Shown piece by piece: positions 1-8,520 of a stretch of DNA of 47,662 nt. How positions within the stretch are numbered: the first letter of the stretch is position 1; each line of letters opens with the position of its first letter. The notes beneath the pieces are model-generated. The model worked only from the letters and a program-made list of their open reading frames with translations, searched no databases and was not told the origin of the DNA. A program made the translations under genes and the position numbers. The stretch comes from Oscillospiraceae bacterium. Its GTDB lineage: Bacteria; Bacillota; Clostridia; Oscillospirales; Ruminococcaceae. The stretch covers positions 1 to 47,662 of the forward strand of contig JALEJO010000126.1 in the NCBI GenBank assembly GCA_022769365.1, read 5' to 3'.

Positions 1-1
1 T

Positions 2-358
2 CAACAGTTTCAACAAGTGTTGAAAATTCACTTGTTTTCCTTTCGTGTTATCTCTATCAGCCGTGGAACTGCACAAAGGCTAAAAAAGATTGACACAGAA
101 TATATCGTTGCAAATGCAAACGGCTCTTTTTATAGTCCACATAATTGGACTTACAGGAACTACAATAATTTTATGGAAGCAATAGCCCATAAGTATGGTT
201 TTAAAAAGCTCACACCTCACGAGCTCCGACACACCAGAGCGACAATTTGGGTTAACAGTAACAAAAATCTTTTTGCTGTTGCTTCGGCTCTTGGACACTC
301 AGACCTCAAAATGTTGCAGGAGCGATATGCACACAGAGGCAATGCTACAAAATTCTAA
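2..358 (+). CDS. Tyrosine recombinase/integrase, C-terminal fragment (5' end outside the window)
   Basis: HELRHTRATIWVNS...ASALGHSDLKMLQERYAH matches the catalytic HxxR...Y C-terminal region of phage-type integrases. The frame stays open to the window edge (QQFQQVLKIHLF). Confidence 0.85.
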   Translation, partial: QQFQQVLKIHLFSFRVISISRGTAQRLKKIDTEYIVANANGSFYSPHNWTYRNYNNFMEAIAHKYGFKKLTPHELRHTRATIWVNSNKNLFAVASALGHSDLKMLQERYAHRGNATKF

Positions 359-484
359 CTTTTGTATGCCCTTTTGTATGCCCTATATTTGCTATTATAT
401 GCTATTAAATAACATTTTGTTTTTTAACTTTTGAAAATTCACCCCTGTTTAAGCCTATTTATAGCCATAATAAAAAGCATTCTA

Positions 485-534
485 CTTCCTTGGTAAGGAA
501 GAGGTCGGCGGTTCAAGTCCGCTAAACAGCTCCA
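485..534 (+). other. 3' fragment of tRNA-Thr(GGT), probable attachment-site remnant
   Basis: CTTCC-TTGGTAA-GGAAG anticodon arm (GGT), AGGTC variable region, GGCGG-TTCAAGT-CCGCT T arm, acceptor strand AAACAGC, discriminator T, CCA. No correctly spaced 5' half is present. Confidence 0.8.
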
Positions 535-600
535 AAAATAGTTACTTTTCAAAGGTATAATTTCCATTTTGTGAAATTATGCCTTTTATTTTTTTAATTT

Positions 601-655
601 GTCGCCTATGGCGACACCGCAATTCCTCATTCCTAATTCCTCACTCCTAATTTTT
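601..655. repeat. Solo end of a dispersed repeat (GTCGCC-TAT-GGCGAC hairpin plus ATTCCTCATTCCTA heptad-type repeats)
   Basis: Same GTCGCC...GGCGAC hairpin and AATTCCTCATTCCT motif as the two copies near 34.5 and 35.4 kb. Confidence 0.65.
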
Positions 656-668
656 AACCATACCATAG

Positions 669-703
669 TTTCGACAAATTTCACCTTGTAAACGTGCTAT
701 AAT
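669..703 (+). promoter_or_regulatory. Putative Spo0A-dependent spoIIG promoter: 0A box TTCGACA (670-676) and -10 TATAAT (698-703)
   Basis: Exact TTCGACA 22 bp upstream of TATAAT, with no -35 at normal spacing, just upstream of spoIIGA. Confidence 0.6.
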
Positions 704-711
704 AATAGCAG

Positions 712-1560
712 GTGATAAGATTGACAGTTTACATTGATGTTTTAATATTAATAAATACATATATAAATTATTTGCTTCTTAGTTTAACAGCCAAAGTTCT
801 GCATATAAAAATAAAATTCAAACGGTGTATAATAACGGCTGTTGCCTCATCTTTTTTATCCTTTTTATATTTTCTTCCTGAATATTCAGATGCAGTTATG
901 ATATTTTTAAGGATAACCGCATCATTTATAATAACATTTGCAGCTTTTGGAAAAACAGATTTATTTTCACTTATAAAAAACAGTTTCTTTTTTTCAGGAA
1001 TATATTTTGTTTTTGCAGGACTTATATCATATCTTTCGCAATTCAAAATTTTTTCAGGCGTGCTTGATGTTAATAATATGACAGCATATTCAACTGTTTC
1101 AATTACATTTTTAATAGTTACAGCAGGGATATTCTATGTTGTAATAAGCATAGCCGAAAGATTTATTTTAACTGAAACAAGTTTATCAGGCGGTTTTTCT
1201 GTTGTTATAACAAATGGAAACAACGAAGTTGAACTAAAAGGAATAGCCGATACAGGCAACACTTTAACAGACTGTTTCAGCGGAAAAGCTGTTATAGTTG
1301 CAGGAAGAGAAAGCCTTGTTTCAATAACGGGTGTACCTTCAAATAATTCTGAAAGCACTCTCCTTTCGGGTCAGCATCTCAGAGGTTACAGAGTTATTCC
1401 CTATTCAACTTGTTCACAAGACAGCGTTTTGCCTGTTTTTATGCCTGATAAGGTGGTGATAAAAGACCTTAAACGAAAAAAACAGAAAACAGTTGATGTA
1501 CTTGTTGGAGTTTCAAGAAATGGTAAAGAAGCAGTTTTCAATCCTAAGCTGCTTATATAG
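712..1560 (+). CDS. spoIIGA: Sigma-E processing peptidase SpoIIGA (start may be TTG at 721)
   Basis: Five-TM-like N-terminus, aspartyl protease motif ADTGNTLTD, followed directly by sigE. Confidence 0.88.
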   Translation: MIRLTVYIDVLILINTYINYLLLSLTAKVLHIKIKFKRCIITAVASSFLSFLYFLPEYSDAVMIFLRITASFIITFAAFGKTDLFSLIKNSFFFSGIYFVFAGLISYLSQFKIFSGVLDVNNMTAYSTVSITFLIVTAGIFYVVISIAERFILTETSLSGGFSVVITNGNNEVELKGIADTGNTLTDCFSGKAVIVAGRESLVSITGVPSNNSESTLLSGQHLRGYRVIPYSTCSQDSVLPVFMPDKVVIKDLKRKKQKTVDVLVGVSRNGKEAVFNPKLLI

Positions 1561-1571
1561 GAGGAAAATAT

Positions 1572-2294
1572 ATGTTTTTATATGTCATCAAGGAAAAAAT
1601 AAGAATACTGATAGAAAAAATCAGACTCGGAATTTTTGGGAAAGTCAACTACATCGGAGGAACAGATACTCTTCCTCCACCTTTATCAAAAGAAGAACTT
1701 GAAGAAATATTTGAAAGAATTGAAAAATCAAACGACAAATCAGCAAAAGAAAAATTAATAGTACATAATTTAAGACTTGTCGTTTATATAGCAAAAAAAT
1801 TTGAATCAAGCGGAGTTTATATCGAAGATTTAATTTCAATCGGAACAATTGGGCTTATAAAAGCTGTTAATACTTTCTGTCCTTCAAAAAATATCAAACT
1901 TGCAACCTATGCTTCAAGATGCATTGAAAACGAAATACTTATGTATTTAAGAAAATCATCTCAACACAGGTCGGATATTTCAATAGATGAACCACTTAAT
2001 GTTGACTGGGACGGCAATGTATTGCTTCTTTCAGATATTCTTGGAACTGATAACGATATAGTAAGCCGTGATATTGAATATGAAACCGAAAAACAGGTTC
2101 TGAAAGATGCCGTCTATTCACTTTGTCCTCGTGAAAGACAAATAATGGAAATGCGTTTCGGACTTGGTGAATATAAAAAAGAACAAACTCAAAAAGAAGT
2201 TGCCGATAAAATAGGAATATCGCAGTCTTATATATCAAGGCTTGAAAAGAAAATTATCAAAAAGCTTAAAGCAAAACTTGAAATGTTGATTTGA
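1572..2294 (+). CDS. sigE: RNA polymerase sporulation sigma factor SigE
   Basis: Sigma-70 regions 2 and 4 ([30 protein letters not shown]...[16 protein letters not shown]), [17 protein letters not shown] motif, and synteny with spoIIGA. Confidence 0.92.
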   Translation: MFLYVIKEKIRILIEKIRLGIFGKVNYIGGTDTLPPPLSKEELEEIFERIEKSNDKSAKEKLIVHNLRLVVYIAKKFESSGVYIEDLISIGTIGLIKAVNTFCPSKNIKLATYASRCIENEILMYLRKSSQHRSDISIDEPLNVDWDGNVLLLSDILGTDNDIVSRDIEYETEKQVLKDAVYSLCPRERQIMEMRFGLGEYKKEQTQKEVADKIGISQSYISRLEKKIIKKLKAKLEMLI

Positions 2295-2322
2295 AAAAAT
2301 TATAAAATTTTTCGTTTGTCTA

Positions 2323-2351
2323 TTGCATTTTTTATTTAAATCGTGTATGAT
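2323..2351 (+). promoter_or_regulatory. Putative sigma-A promoter for GH3 gene (TTGCAT-17-TATGAT)
   Basis: TTGCAT at 2323-2328, TATGAT at 2346-2351, 17-bp spacer. Confidence 0.5.
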
Positions 2352-2384
2352 AATAGATATAAGACATTTAAGGAAGTGATATAT

Positions 2385-4481
2385 ATGGAAAAATATTTAA
2401 ATACAGAACTCAGCTTTGAAGAACGAGCTGAAGACCTCGTTTCCAAAATGAAAATGGAAGAAAAATGCGGACAGATGAAATATGATGCTCCTGCAATAGA
2501 AAGACTTAACATTCCAAAATATCAATGGTGGAATGAGGGATTGCACGGCGTTGCAAGAGCAGGCACTGCAACAGTTTTTCCGCAGGCAATCGGACTTGCT
2601 GCAATGTTTTCTCCAAAGTGGATAAGAACAGCCGCAAACGTTATTTCAATTGAAGCAAGAGCAAAATTCAACGCAGCAACATCTTACGAAGACAGAGGAA
2701 TATACAAAGGACTGACTTTATGGTCACCTAATGTAAATATATTCCGTGACCCACGCTGGGGCAGAGGTCAGGAAACATACGGTGAAGACCCTTATCTCAG
2801 TGGCACACTTGGTACAGCTTTTGTAAAGGGTATTCAAGGCAACGGAAAATATTGGACAGCGGCAGCTTGTGTAAAGCATTTTGCAGCACACAGCGGACCT
2901 GAAGCTATACGTCACGGATTCGATTCAGTTGTTTCAAAAAAAGACCTTGAAGAAACATATCTTTATGCATTCAGAACAGTTATAGAAAATACTGATGTTG
3001 CAGGCGTTATGGGTGCTTATAATATGGTAAATGGCGAACCATCTTGTGCAAGTGATTATTTAACTCACAAACTCCGTGACGAATGGGGCTTTGATGGTTA
3101 TTTTGTTTCAGATTGCTGGGCAATAAGGGATTTTCACGAAGAAATGAAAGTAACTTATACTCCTGCTGAATCGGCGGCACTTGCGGTAAATCATCAGTGC
3201 GATTTAAACTGTGGCTGCACATATCAGCATCTTATGAGTGCAGTTAGTACAGGTAAAGTAACAAGTGAAGCAATAAACAGAAGCGTAACAAGACTTATGA
3301 AAACAAGAATGCACCTTGGAATGTTTGATGTTACAGAGCTTGACGACATACCTTTTACTGTTGTTGACTGTGATGAACATAAAAAAATAAATATTGAATG
3401 TGCAAGACGTTCAATTGTACTTCTTAAAAACAATAATATTCTGCCACTTGATGAAAACAAAATAAAAACAATTGCAGTTATCGGACCTAATGCCGACAGA
3501 AAAGAACCTCTTGAAGGCAACTATTGCGGAACAGCATCTGAATATGTAACATTTTTGCAGGGAATAAAAAGACGTTTCAATGGCAGAGTTATCTATGCAC
3601 AGGGCTGTCATCTTTATGAAGAAAAAGTTGAAAAGCTTGCAGAACCGCATGACCGCTTATCTGAGGCACTTGCAGCAGCTGCTGAATCTGATGTTGTTGT
3701 TATATGTGCAGGACTTGACGCAACTCTTGAAGGCGAAGAGGGCGACACAGGGAATGCTTATGCATCAGGTGACAAAATGAATTTGCGTTATCCACAGCCA
3801 CAGCGTGAACTTATAAGACAAATAACAGCAACAGGCAAGCCTTGTATACTTGTTACTGCATCAGGCGGTGCAATGAATCCTGAAACAGAAAATCTCTCAG
3901 CAGAAATTCAAGTCTGGTATCCGGGTGCAGAGGGTGGAACTGCACTTGCTGAAATTTTATTTGGCGATATTTCCCCATCAGGAAAACTTCCTGTAACATT
4001 TTATAAAACATCAGAACTTTTACCTGATTTTATTGATTATTCAATGAAAGGCAGAACATACAGATACCTTGAAAATGATGAAAATGTTCTTTATCCGTTT
4101 GGTTTTGGATTGACTTATGGCGATGTTAAAGTTAAAAAAATGAAATGGAAAAAAGGAAATTTCGGAGGATATGTTGTTGCTGAAATAGAAAACACAGGTA
4201 AATATGACACCGAAGATGTTATAGAAATTTATGTTTCGATAAATTCAAGCTATGAAGTTCCGAAAACAAGCCTTTGCGGAATGCTTCGTATTGACTGCAA
4301 GGCAGGAAAAACAAGAAAAGTCATAATTCCGATTCAGCTTGAAGCTTTTACAATTGTAAAAGAAAACGGTGAACGCTGCATAGACAGAGATGCAACATAT
4401 AAGATATATGCAGATACAAAAAGTCCTGACGAAAACAGTATAAATACTGAAATAGCTTTTGATGAAATAGGAAAGGGGTAA
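2385..4481 (+). CDS. Glycoside hydrolase family 3 (beta-glucosidase/beta-xylosidase type)
   Basis: WWNEGLHGVARAGTATVFPQAIGLAAMFS, SPNVNIFRDPRWGRGQETYGEDPYLSG, GFDGYFVSDCWAI. Start moved from 2343 to 2385 because AAGGAAGTGAT precedes ATGGAAAAATAT and 2343 lies in the promoter. Confidence 0.93.
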   Translation: MEKYLNTELSFEERAEDLVSKMKMEEKCGQMKYDAPAIERLNIPKYQWWNEGLHGVARAGTATVFPQAIGLAAMFSPKWIRTAANVISIEARAKFNAATSYEDRGIYKGLTLWSPNVNIFRDPRWGRGQETYGEDPYLSGTLGTAFVKGIQGNGKYWTAAACVKHFAAHSGPEAIRHGFDSVVSKKDLEETYLYAFRTVIENTDVAGVMGAYNMVNGEPSCASDYLTHKLRDEWGFDGYFVSDCWAIRDFHEEMKVTYTPAESAALAVNHQCDLNCGCTYQHLMSAVSTGKVTSEAINRSVTRLMKTRMHLGMFDVTELDDIPFTVVDCDEHKKINIECARRSIVLLKNNNILPLDENKIKTIAVIGPNADRKEPLEGNYCGTASEYVTFLQGIKRRFNGRVIYAQGCHLYEEKVEKLAEPHDRLSEALAAAAESDVVVICAGLDATLEGEEGDTGNAYASGDKMNLRYPQPQRELIRQITATGKPCILVTASGGAMNPETENLSAEIQVWYPGAEGGTALAEILFGDISPSGKLPVTFYKTSELLPDFIDYSMKGRTYRYLENDENVLYPFGFGLTYGDVKVKKMKWKKGNFGGYVVAEIENTGKYDTEDVIEIYVSINSSYEVPKTSLCGMLRIDCKAGKTRKVIIPIQLEAFTIVKENGERCIDRDATYKIYADTKSPDENSINTEIAFDEIGKG

Positions 4482-4496
4482 GAAATAAAATAAAAA

Positions 4497-5129
4497 ATGG
4501 AAAAAGCCGAAAAAAAGAAGAAAAATGGTTTTCTTATTGCAGTAGTTATTCTTATAGCGATAATAGTTCTTGCAGCAGCTGCACTTGCAGCTGTGCATAT
4601 TGCTTCAAATATCAAAGAAAAAAATCGTGAGAAAGAATATGGTGCAATAATAGAAGACCTTATGGATTGCTATATAAATCAGGATATTGAGAAATATATT
4701 TCCCTTTGTTATCCAGGTGAATTTCTTGAACTTGAAGCCGATGCATATTATGATGGAAGCGTTGATGATTTGAAAAGCGACCTTAAAGCAAACCTCAAAG
4801 AAGAAAATTCATCAATAAAAGAATACTACGGTTCACAGGTTGAATTTAAAGTTAAAGTAAATAATGTCAGAAATGCCTCTTCCTCCGATATTTCATCAGT
4901 AAAAAGTCAGATGAACAAATGGACAGAATCCATAGGTGCAGATGAAGAAAAAATAAAAACTGCCTACAGAATGTCTTTTGACCTTAGTGTCAACACAACA
5001 GGTGGTAACAGAAATGTTGTTGACTGTTATGCAATGATTGTTCTTACTGAAAGCGGTGACAGAATTCTTTGGGACTGGAATTTTAACAACGCAAACTGGG
5101 ATTCTTATACATATTATAATGAGGATTAA
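4497..5129 (+). CDS. Hypothetical membrane-anchored protein, single N-terminal TM helix
   Basis: KKNGFLIAVVILIAIIVLAAAALAAVHIAS followed by a soluble domain; follows GH3. Confidence 0.65.
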   Translation: MEKAEKKKKNGFLIAVVILIAIIVLAAAALAAVHIASNIKEKNREKEYGAIIEDLMDCYINQDIEKYISLCYPGEFLELEADAYYDGSVDDLKSDLKANLKEENSSIKEYYGSQVEFKVKVNNVRNASSSDISSVKSQMNKWTESIGADEEKIKTAYRMSFDLSVNTTGGNRNVVDCYAMIVLTESGDRILWDWNFNNANWDSYTYYNED

Positions 5130-5140
5130 TATCAAATCAA

Positions 5141-5180
5141 CCGTCGGATTATTAAAATCCGACGGCTTTTGTGTTTTTTA
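5141..5180 (+). terminator. Rho-independent terminator
   Basis: CCGTCGGATT-attaa-AATCCGACGG followed by a T-rich tail. Confidence 0.85.
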
Positions 5181-5191
5181 AAAAAATTCAC

Positions 5192-5220
5192 TTGACGTTG
5201 ATGTTTTGTTATGTTATAAT
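5192..5220 (+). promoter_or_regulatory. Sigma-A promoter (TTGACG-17-TATAAT) of the C1 peptidase gene
   Basis: Hexamers at 5192-5197 and 5215-5220. Confidence 0.65.
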
Positions 5221-5270
5221 ATAGGGTATAATAAAAAATACAAAATTTCTTTTTAAGAAAAGGTGGAAAA

Positions 5271-7304
5271 ATGAGAAAAAATATTTTTAAGAAGGGAATA
5301 AGTTCAATTATTTGTGCGGCTATGCTTTTTCAGACTGCTGCAATAAGTGCATCAGCTGAAAACACCGAAAATGAGACATCTGAACTTAAAAACATATCAG
5401 ATGATGTTTCGTTCAAACAAATGAACTTTGCTCTTGCAAACACTTCAAAAGGCGGAGAGGATACTTCAGAACCAGAACAGGAAAATTTTGTTGATTTTCA
5501 GATGAACACAAGTCCTTCATATATTCCGTCAAAATATGATTTAAGAGATGAAAATTGTGTTACAAGCGTTAAGGACCAAGGCGAAGAGGGACTTTGCTGG
5601 GCTTTTTCAACTCTTGGAAGTGCAGAAAGCAATATATTAAAACAGGGTCTTGACTGTCCTGATGAATGGAAAACAAATGGAGAAGTATCTCTTTCTGTCA
5701 ATCATATGGCATGGTTTCCTTTCACAAGCGATTCAAGAAGAGATGAACTTTCAGTGGGTGATTACATTGAATCCGAAAATAAAGGTCTTGCAGGAGGCAA
5801 CTCTTCAATAGCAGTTGCAGCACTTGCAAGCGGTACAGGGGCACAGCTTACAGCTGCTGAAAGCCAAAAGTCAGACGGTTCATATTCAGAATATGAAAGA
5901 TATTCTTCTTTCTATCGTCTTAATTCTTCACAGTTTTTATCGAAAACCGCTTCAGGTAATGATATAAATTCTGTAAAGCAATGGATTATGGAAGATGGTG
6001 CTGTTGATGTTTCTTTCTACTATGACCCTTCCTTTTATACATATAATAAAGAAAACACAGCATATTATCACGAAAAAAATATAAGCAATGGTACAAATCA
6101 TGAAGTCTCAATTGTTGGTTGGGACGATGATTTTGATGTTTCCAATTTTAATTCAATTGGCGGTACACCTGAATATAATGGTGCATGGCTTATAAAAAAC
6201 AGTTGGGGTAAAAATAAAAACGATGGTTATATTTGGGTTTCATATTATGAACCATCTCTTTCAAGTTTTACACAGTTTATAATGGAACCATCTTCTACAT
6301 CTGATAATATAGTTCAGTATGACACATCTGTTTGTGTAAATGCATATTCATTTGATTCAACAGCAAATGTTTTCACAGCAGATCAGCAGCAATCACTTAA
6401 ATCTATCGGTTTTTACATATTCAATGACCTTTCAACAACTATTTATGCAGATGCAAAAATATATCTTCTTAAAAAAGGTTTTGAAGACCCGACAGACGGC
6501 ACACTTGTAAGAGAATTAAAAGGAACATATACAAACACAGGCTATAAACAGATTCCTCTTTCAAATCATCTTCTTCTTGAAAAGGGACAGATTTATTCTA
6601 TAGTTATGTCATATAAATATGGTTCAGCAACAGGCGAAAAAGCTTACAGCCCTATTGAAGAAAATTGCGAAAGTCAGTGGTATAATTTCCACTACACATC
6701 AAATTCTGGAGAAACATTTGTTATTGATAAAGGAAAATGGATTGATTCATATGGTTGCGAAGGCAAATATGGCAAGCTTGGAAATGTTCCGATAAAAGCA
6801 TACACAGATTATACTTCTGAGAGTGCAATTAGCACAGCAAAATCTGATTTTTCAAATGCTATTGAAAAACTTATCGCTTCAGACTCAAATTATACATCAG
6901 CATCAGTATATAAGCAGGCAACAGGTATTCAGACATCAAAAGAAAATTCTTCATCAATAAAAATGCTTGAAACTGCATCTTTAAATATATATTCACATCT
7001 TGAATCGCTTGGTGCTGTTAAATATCCTGAAAATGCAATAAAGAAAATAGATCTTGGCGATATAAACAAAGACCTTGCAATTAATGCAAGTGATGCTGTT
7101 ATAATGCTTAAAGTCTATGCAGGAAGTCTTGCAGGAAATAATTATTTCCTGACATATGCAGAAGAAAAATACGGCAATATAAATTCAGACGGAAAAATTG
7201 ATTCAAAAGATGCTGTTATTGCTTTACAATATTATGCAAATATTCTTGCAGGAACAACAACCGTTTCGCTTGAACAGTATATGAGTGAAAGACAGGGAAA
7301 ATAA
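5271..7304 (+). CDS. Secreted papain-like C1 cysteine peptidase with C-terminal type I-like dockerin (about 7053-7262)
   Basis: Signal peptide; SVKDQGEEGLCWAFSTLGSAESN (Cys), NHEVSIVGWDDDF (His), WLIKNSWGKN (Asn); two Ca-binding dockerin repeats DINKDLAINASDAVIMLKVYAGSLAG and NINSDGKIDSKDAVIALQYYANILAG. Confidence 0.9.
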   Translation: MRKNIFKKGISSIICAAMLFQTAAISASAENTENETSELKNISDDVSFKQMNFALANTSKGGEDTSEPEQENFVDFQMNTSPSYIPSKYDLRDENCVTSVKDQGEEGLCWAFSTLGSAESNILKQGLDCPDEWKTNGEVSLSVNHMAWFPFTSDSRRDELSVGDYIESENKGLAGGNSSIAVAALASGTGAQLTAAESQKSDGSYSEYERYSSFYRLNSSQFLSKTASGNDINSVKQWIMEDGAVDVSFYYDPSFYTYNKENTAYYHEKNISNGTNHEVSIVGWDDDFDVSNFNSIGGTPEYNGAWLIKNSWGKNKNDGYIWVSYYEPSLSSFTQFIMEPSSTSDNIVQYDTSVCVNAYSFDSTANVFTADQQQSLKSIGFYIFNDLSTTIYADAKIYLLKKGFEDPTDGTLVRELKGTYTNTGYKQIPLSNHLLLEKGQIYSIVMSYKYGSATGEKAYSPIEENCESQWYNFHYTSNSGETFVIDKGKWIDSYGCEGKYGKLGNVPIKAYTDYTSESAISTAKSDFSNAIEKLIASDSNYTSASVYKQATGIQTSKENSSSIKMLETASLNIYSHLESLGAVKYPENAIKKIDLGDINKDLAINASDAVIMLKVYAGSLAGNNYFLTYAEEKYGNINSDGKIDSKDAVIALQYYANILAGTTTVSLEQYMSERQGK

Positions 7305-7307
7305 GTA

Positions 7308-8072
7308 TTGAATATTTTATTTATAGGTGATGTTGTTGCACAATCGGGGGTTGAATTTCTTCAAAGAAAACTCGGCGAATTAAAGAAAAAATATAAAGCT
7401 GATATAACTGTTGTAAATGGTGAAAATTCAGCGGACGGCAATGGTATAACAAAACTTTCCGCAAGAGGTATAATTTCGGCAGGTGCTGACGTTATAACAA
7501 CAGGAAACCATTGCTTTCAAAGAAATGACTGCGGAGAGGTTTTTGAAAATGAATACATAATAAGACCTGCAAATTATCCTGATGGAAATGTTGGAGAAGG
7601 TTTTTGTATTTTAGATACAGGAAGAACTCAAGTTGCAGTTGTTAACATTATGGGAACATCTTTTATGGACCCGCTTGACAACCCTTTTTCGTGTGTTGAA
7701 AAACTTCTTGAAAAGATTGATACGAAAAATATTTTCGTTGATTTTCACGCAGAATCAACGGCTGAAAAACAGGCAATGGGTTATTTTCTTGAGGGAAAAG
7801 TTACAGCAGTTGTAGGAACTCACACCCACATTCAAACGGCTGATGAAAAGATTTTATCGGGTGGTACTGCGTACATCTCAGACCTTGGTATGACAGGCGT
7901 AGAACGTTCTGTTCTTGGCAAAGATATAAAACCTGCACTTGACAGATTCCTCTACAGAACGCCGTCAAGGCTTAAAGAGGCAGAGGGTAAATGCTTTATG
8001 TGCGGTGTCTGCATAAGCTTTGATGAAAAAACAGGAAAATCCCTGAAAATAGAGAGATTTCAGGTGAGATAA
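7308..8072 (+). CDS. ymdB: YmdB-family metallophosphoesterase (TTG start)
   Basis: MNILFIGDVVAQSGVEFL, VNGENSADGNGIT, TTGNHCFQR, VDFHAESTAEKQAMGYFLEGKVTAVVGTHTHIQTAD. Confidence 0.9.
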   Translation: MNILFIGDVVAQSGVEFLQRKLGELKKKYKADITVVNGENSADGNGITKLSARGIISAGADVITTGNHCFQRNDCGEVFENEYIIRPANYPDGNVGEGFCILDTGRTQVAVVNIMGTSFMDPLDNPFSCVEKLLEKIDTKNIFVDFHAESTAEKQAMGYFLEGKVTAVVGTHTHIQTADEKILSGGTAYISDLGMTGVERSVLGKDIKPALDRFLYRTPSRLKEAEGKCFMCGVCISFDEKTGKSLKIERFQVR

Positions 8073-8076
8073 AAAA

Positions 8077-8106
8077 AATAATCCCGACTTTAAAGTCGGG
8101 ATTATT
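8077..8106. terminator. Bidirectional rho-independent terminator between convergent genes
   Basis: Perfect inverted repeat AATAATCCCGACTTT / AAAGTCGGGATTATT. Confidence 0.85.
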
Positions 8107-8115
8107 TCTATTATT

Positions 8116-8520
8116 TTAAATCGGTTTCAAAAAGCTGAACACAGGAATATTTCTTAGTATTCCGAAAGCTATAAAAATTACGGCTGATATAATAAAACAG
8201 ACTTTAAAAAATGTGCTGTTATGGTAAATTTTTTTAGTTAACTTAAAATTATAAAGAATTGCAATGATAATCCATATCGGAATCATTATCATAAGCATCA
8301 TATTCTCGTGAAAAGCCCTTTTAAAATCAAGATGTATAATTGCTATACACATTCTTGAAATACCGCAGGAAGGGCAGTCGAAGCCTGTCACAGTCTTTAT
8401 GGCACAAGGAAAAGCAAATCCTGTAATTTTTATAAAAATATAATAAAGCGTTCCTATTAAAAGAACAGCGAGAAGAAAAATTATCTTCGGGCTGTTCTTT
8501 ATTTTTTTTAATATTTTCAT
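8116..8520 (-). CDS. DUF2752 family membrane protein
   Basis: PCAIKTVTGFDCPSCGISRMCIAIIHLDFKRAFHENMMLM; ATGA overlap with the upstream ATPase gene. Confidence 0.8.
   Translation of the reverse strand: MKILKKIKNSPKIIFLLAVLLIGTLYYIFIKITGFAFPCAIKTVTGFDCPSCGISRMCIAIIHLDFKRAFHENMMLMIMIPIWIIIAILYNFKLTKKIYHNSTFFKVCFIISAVIFIAFGILRNIPVFSFLKPI

Noticed and set aside
444-534. Complete tRNA-Thr gene using CCTGTTT at 444-450 as the 5' acceptor strand
   Set aside because: The first base pair mismatches, and 34 nt separate the acceptor strand from the anticodon stem (about 19 expected), with no normal D arm. Treated as a 3' fragment only.
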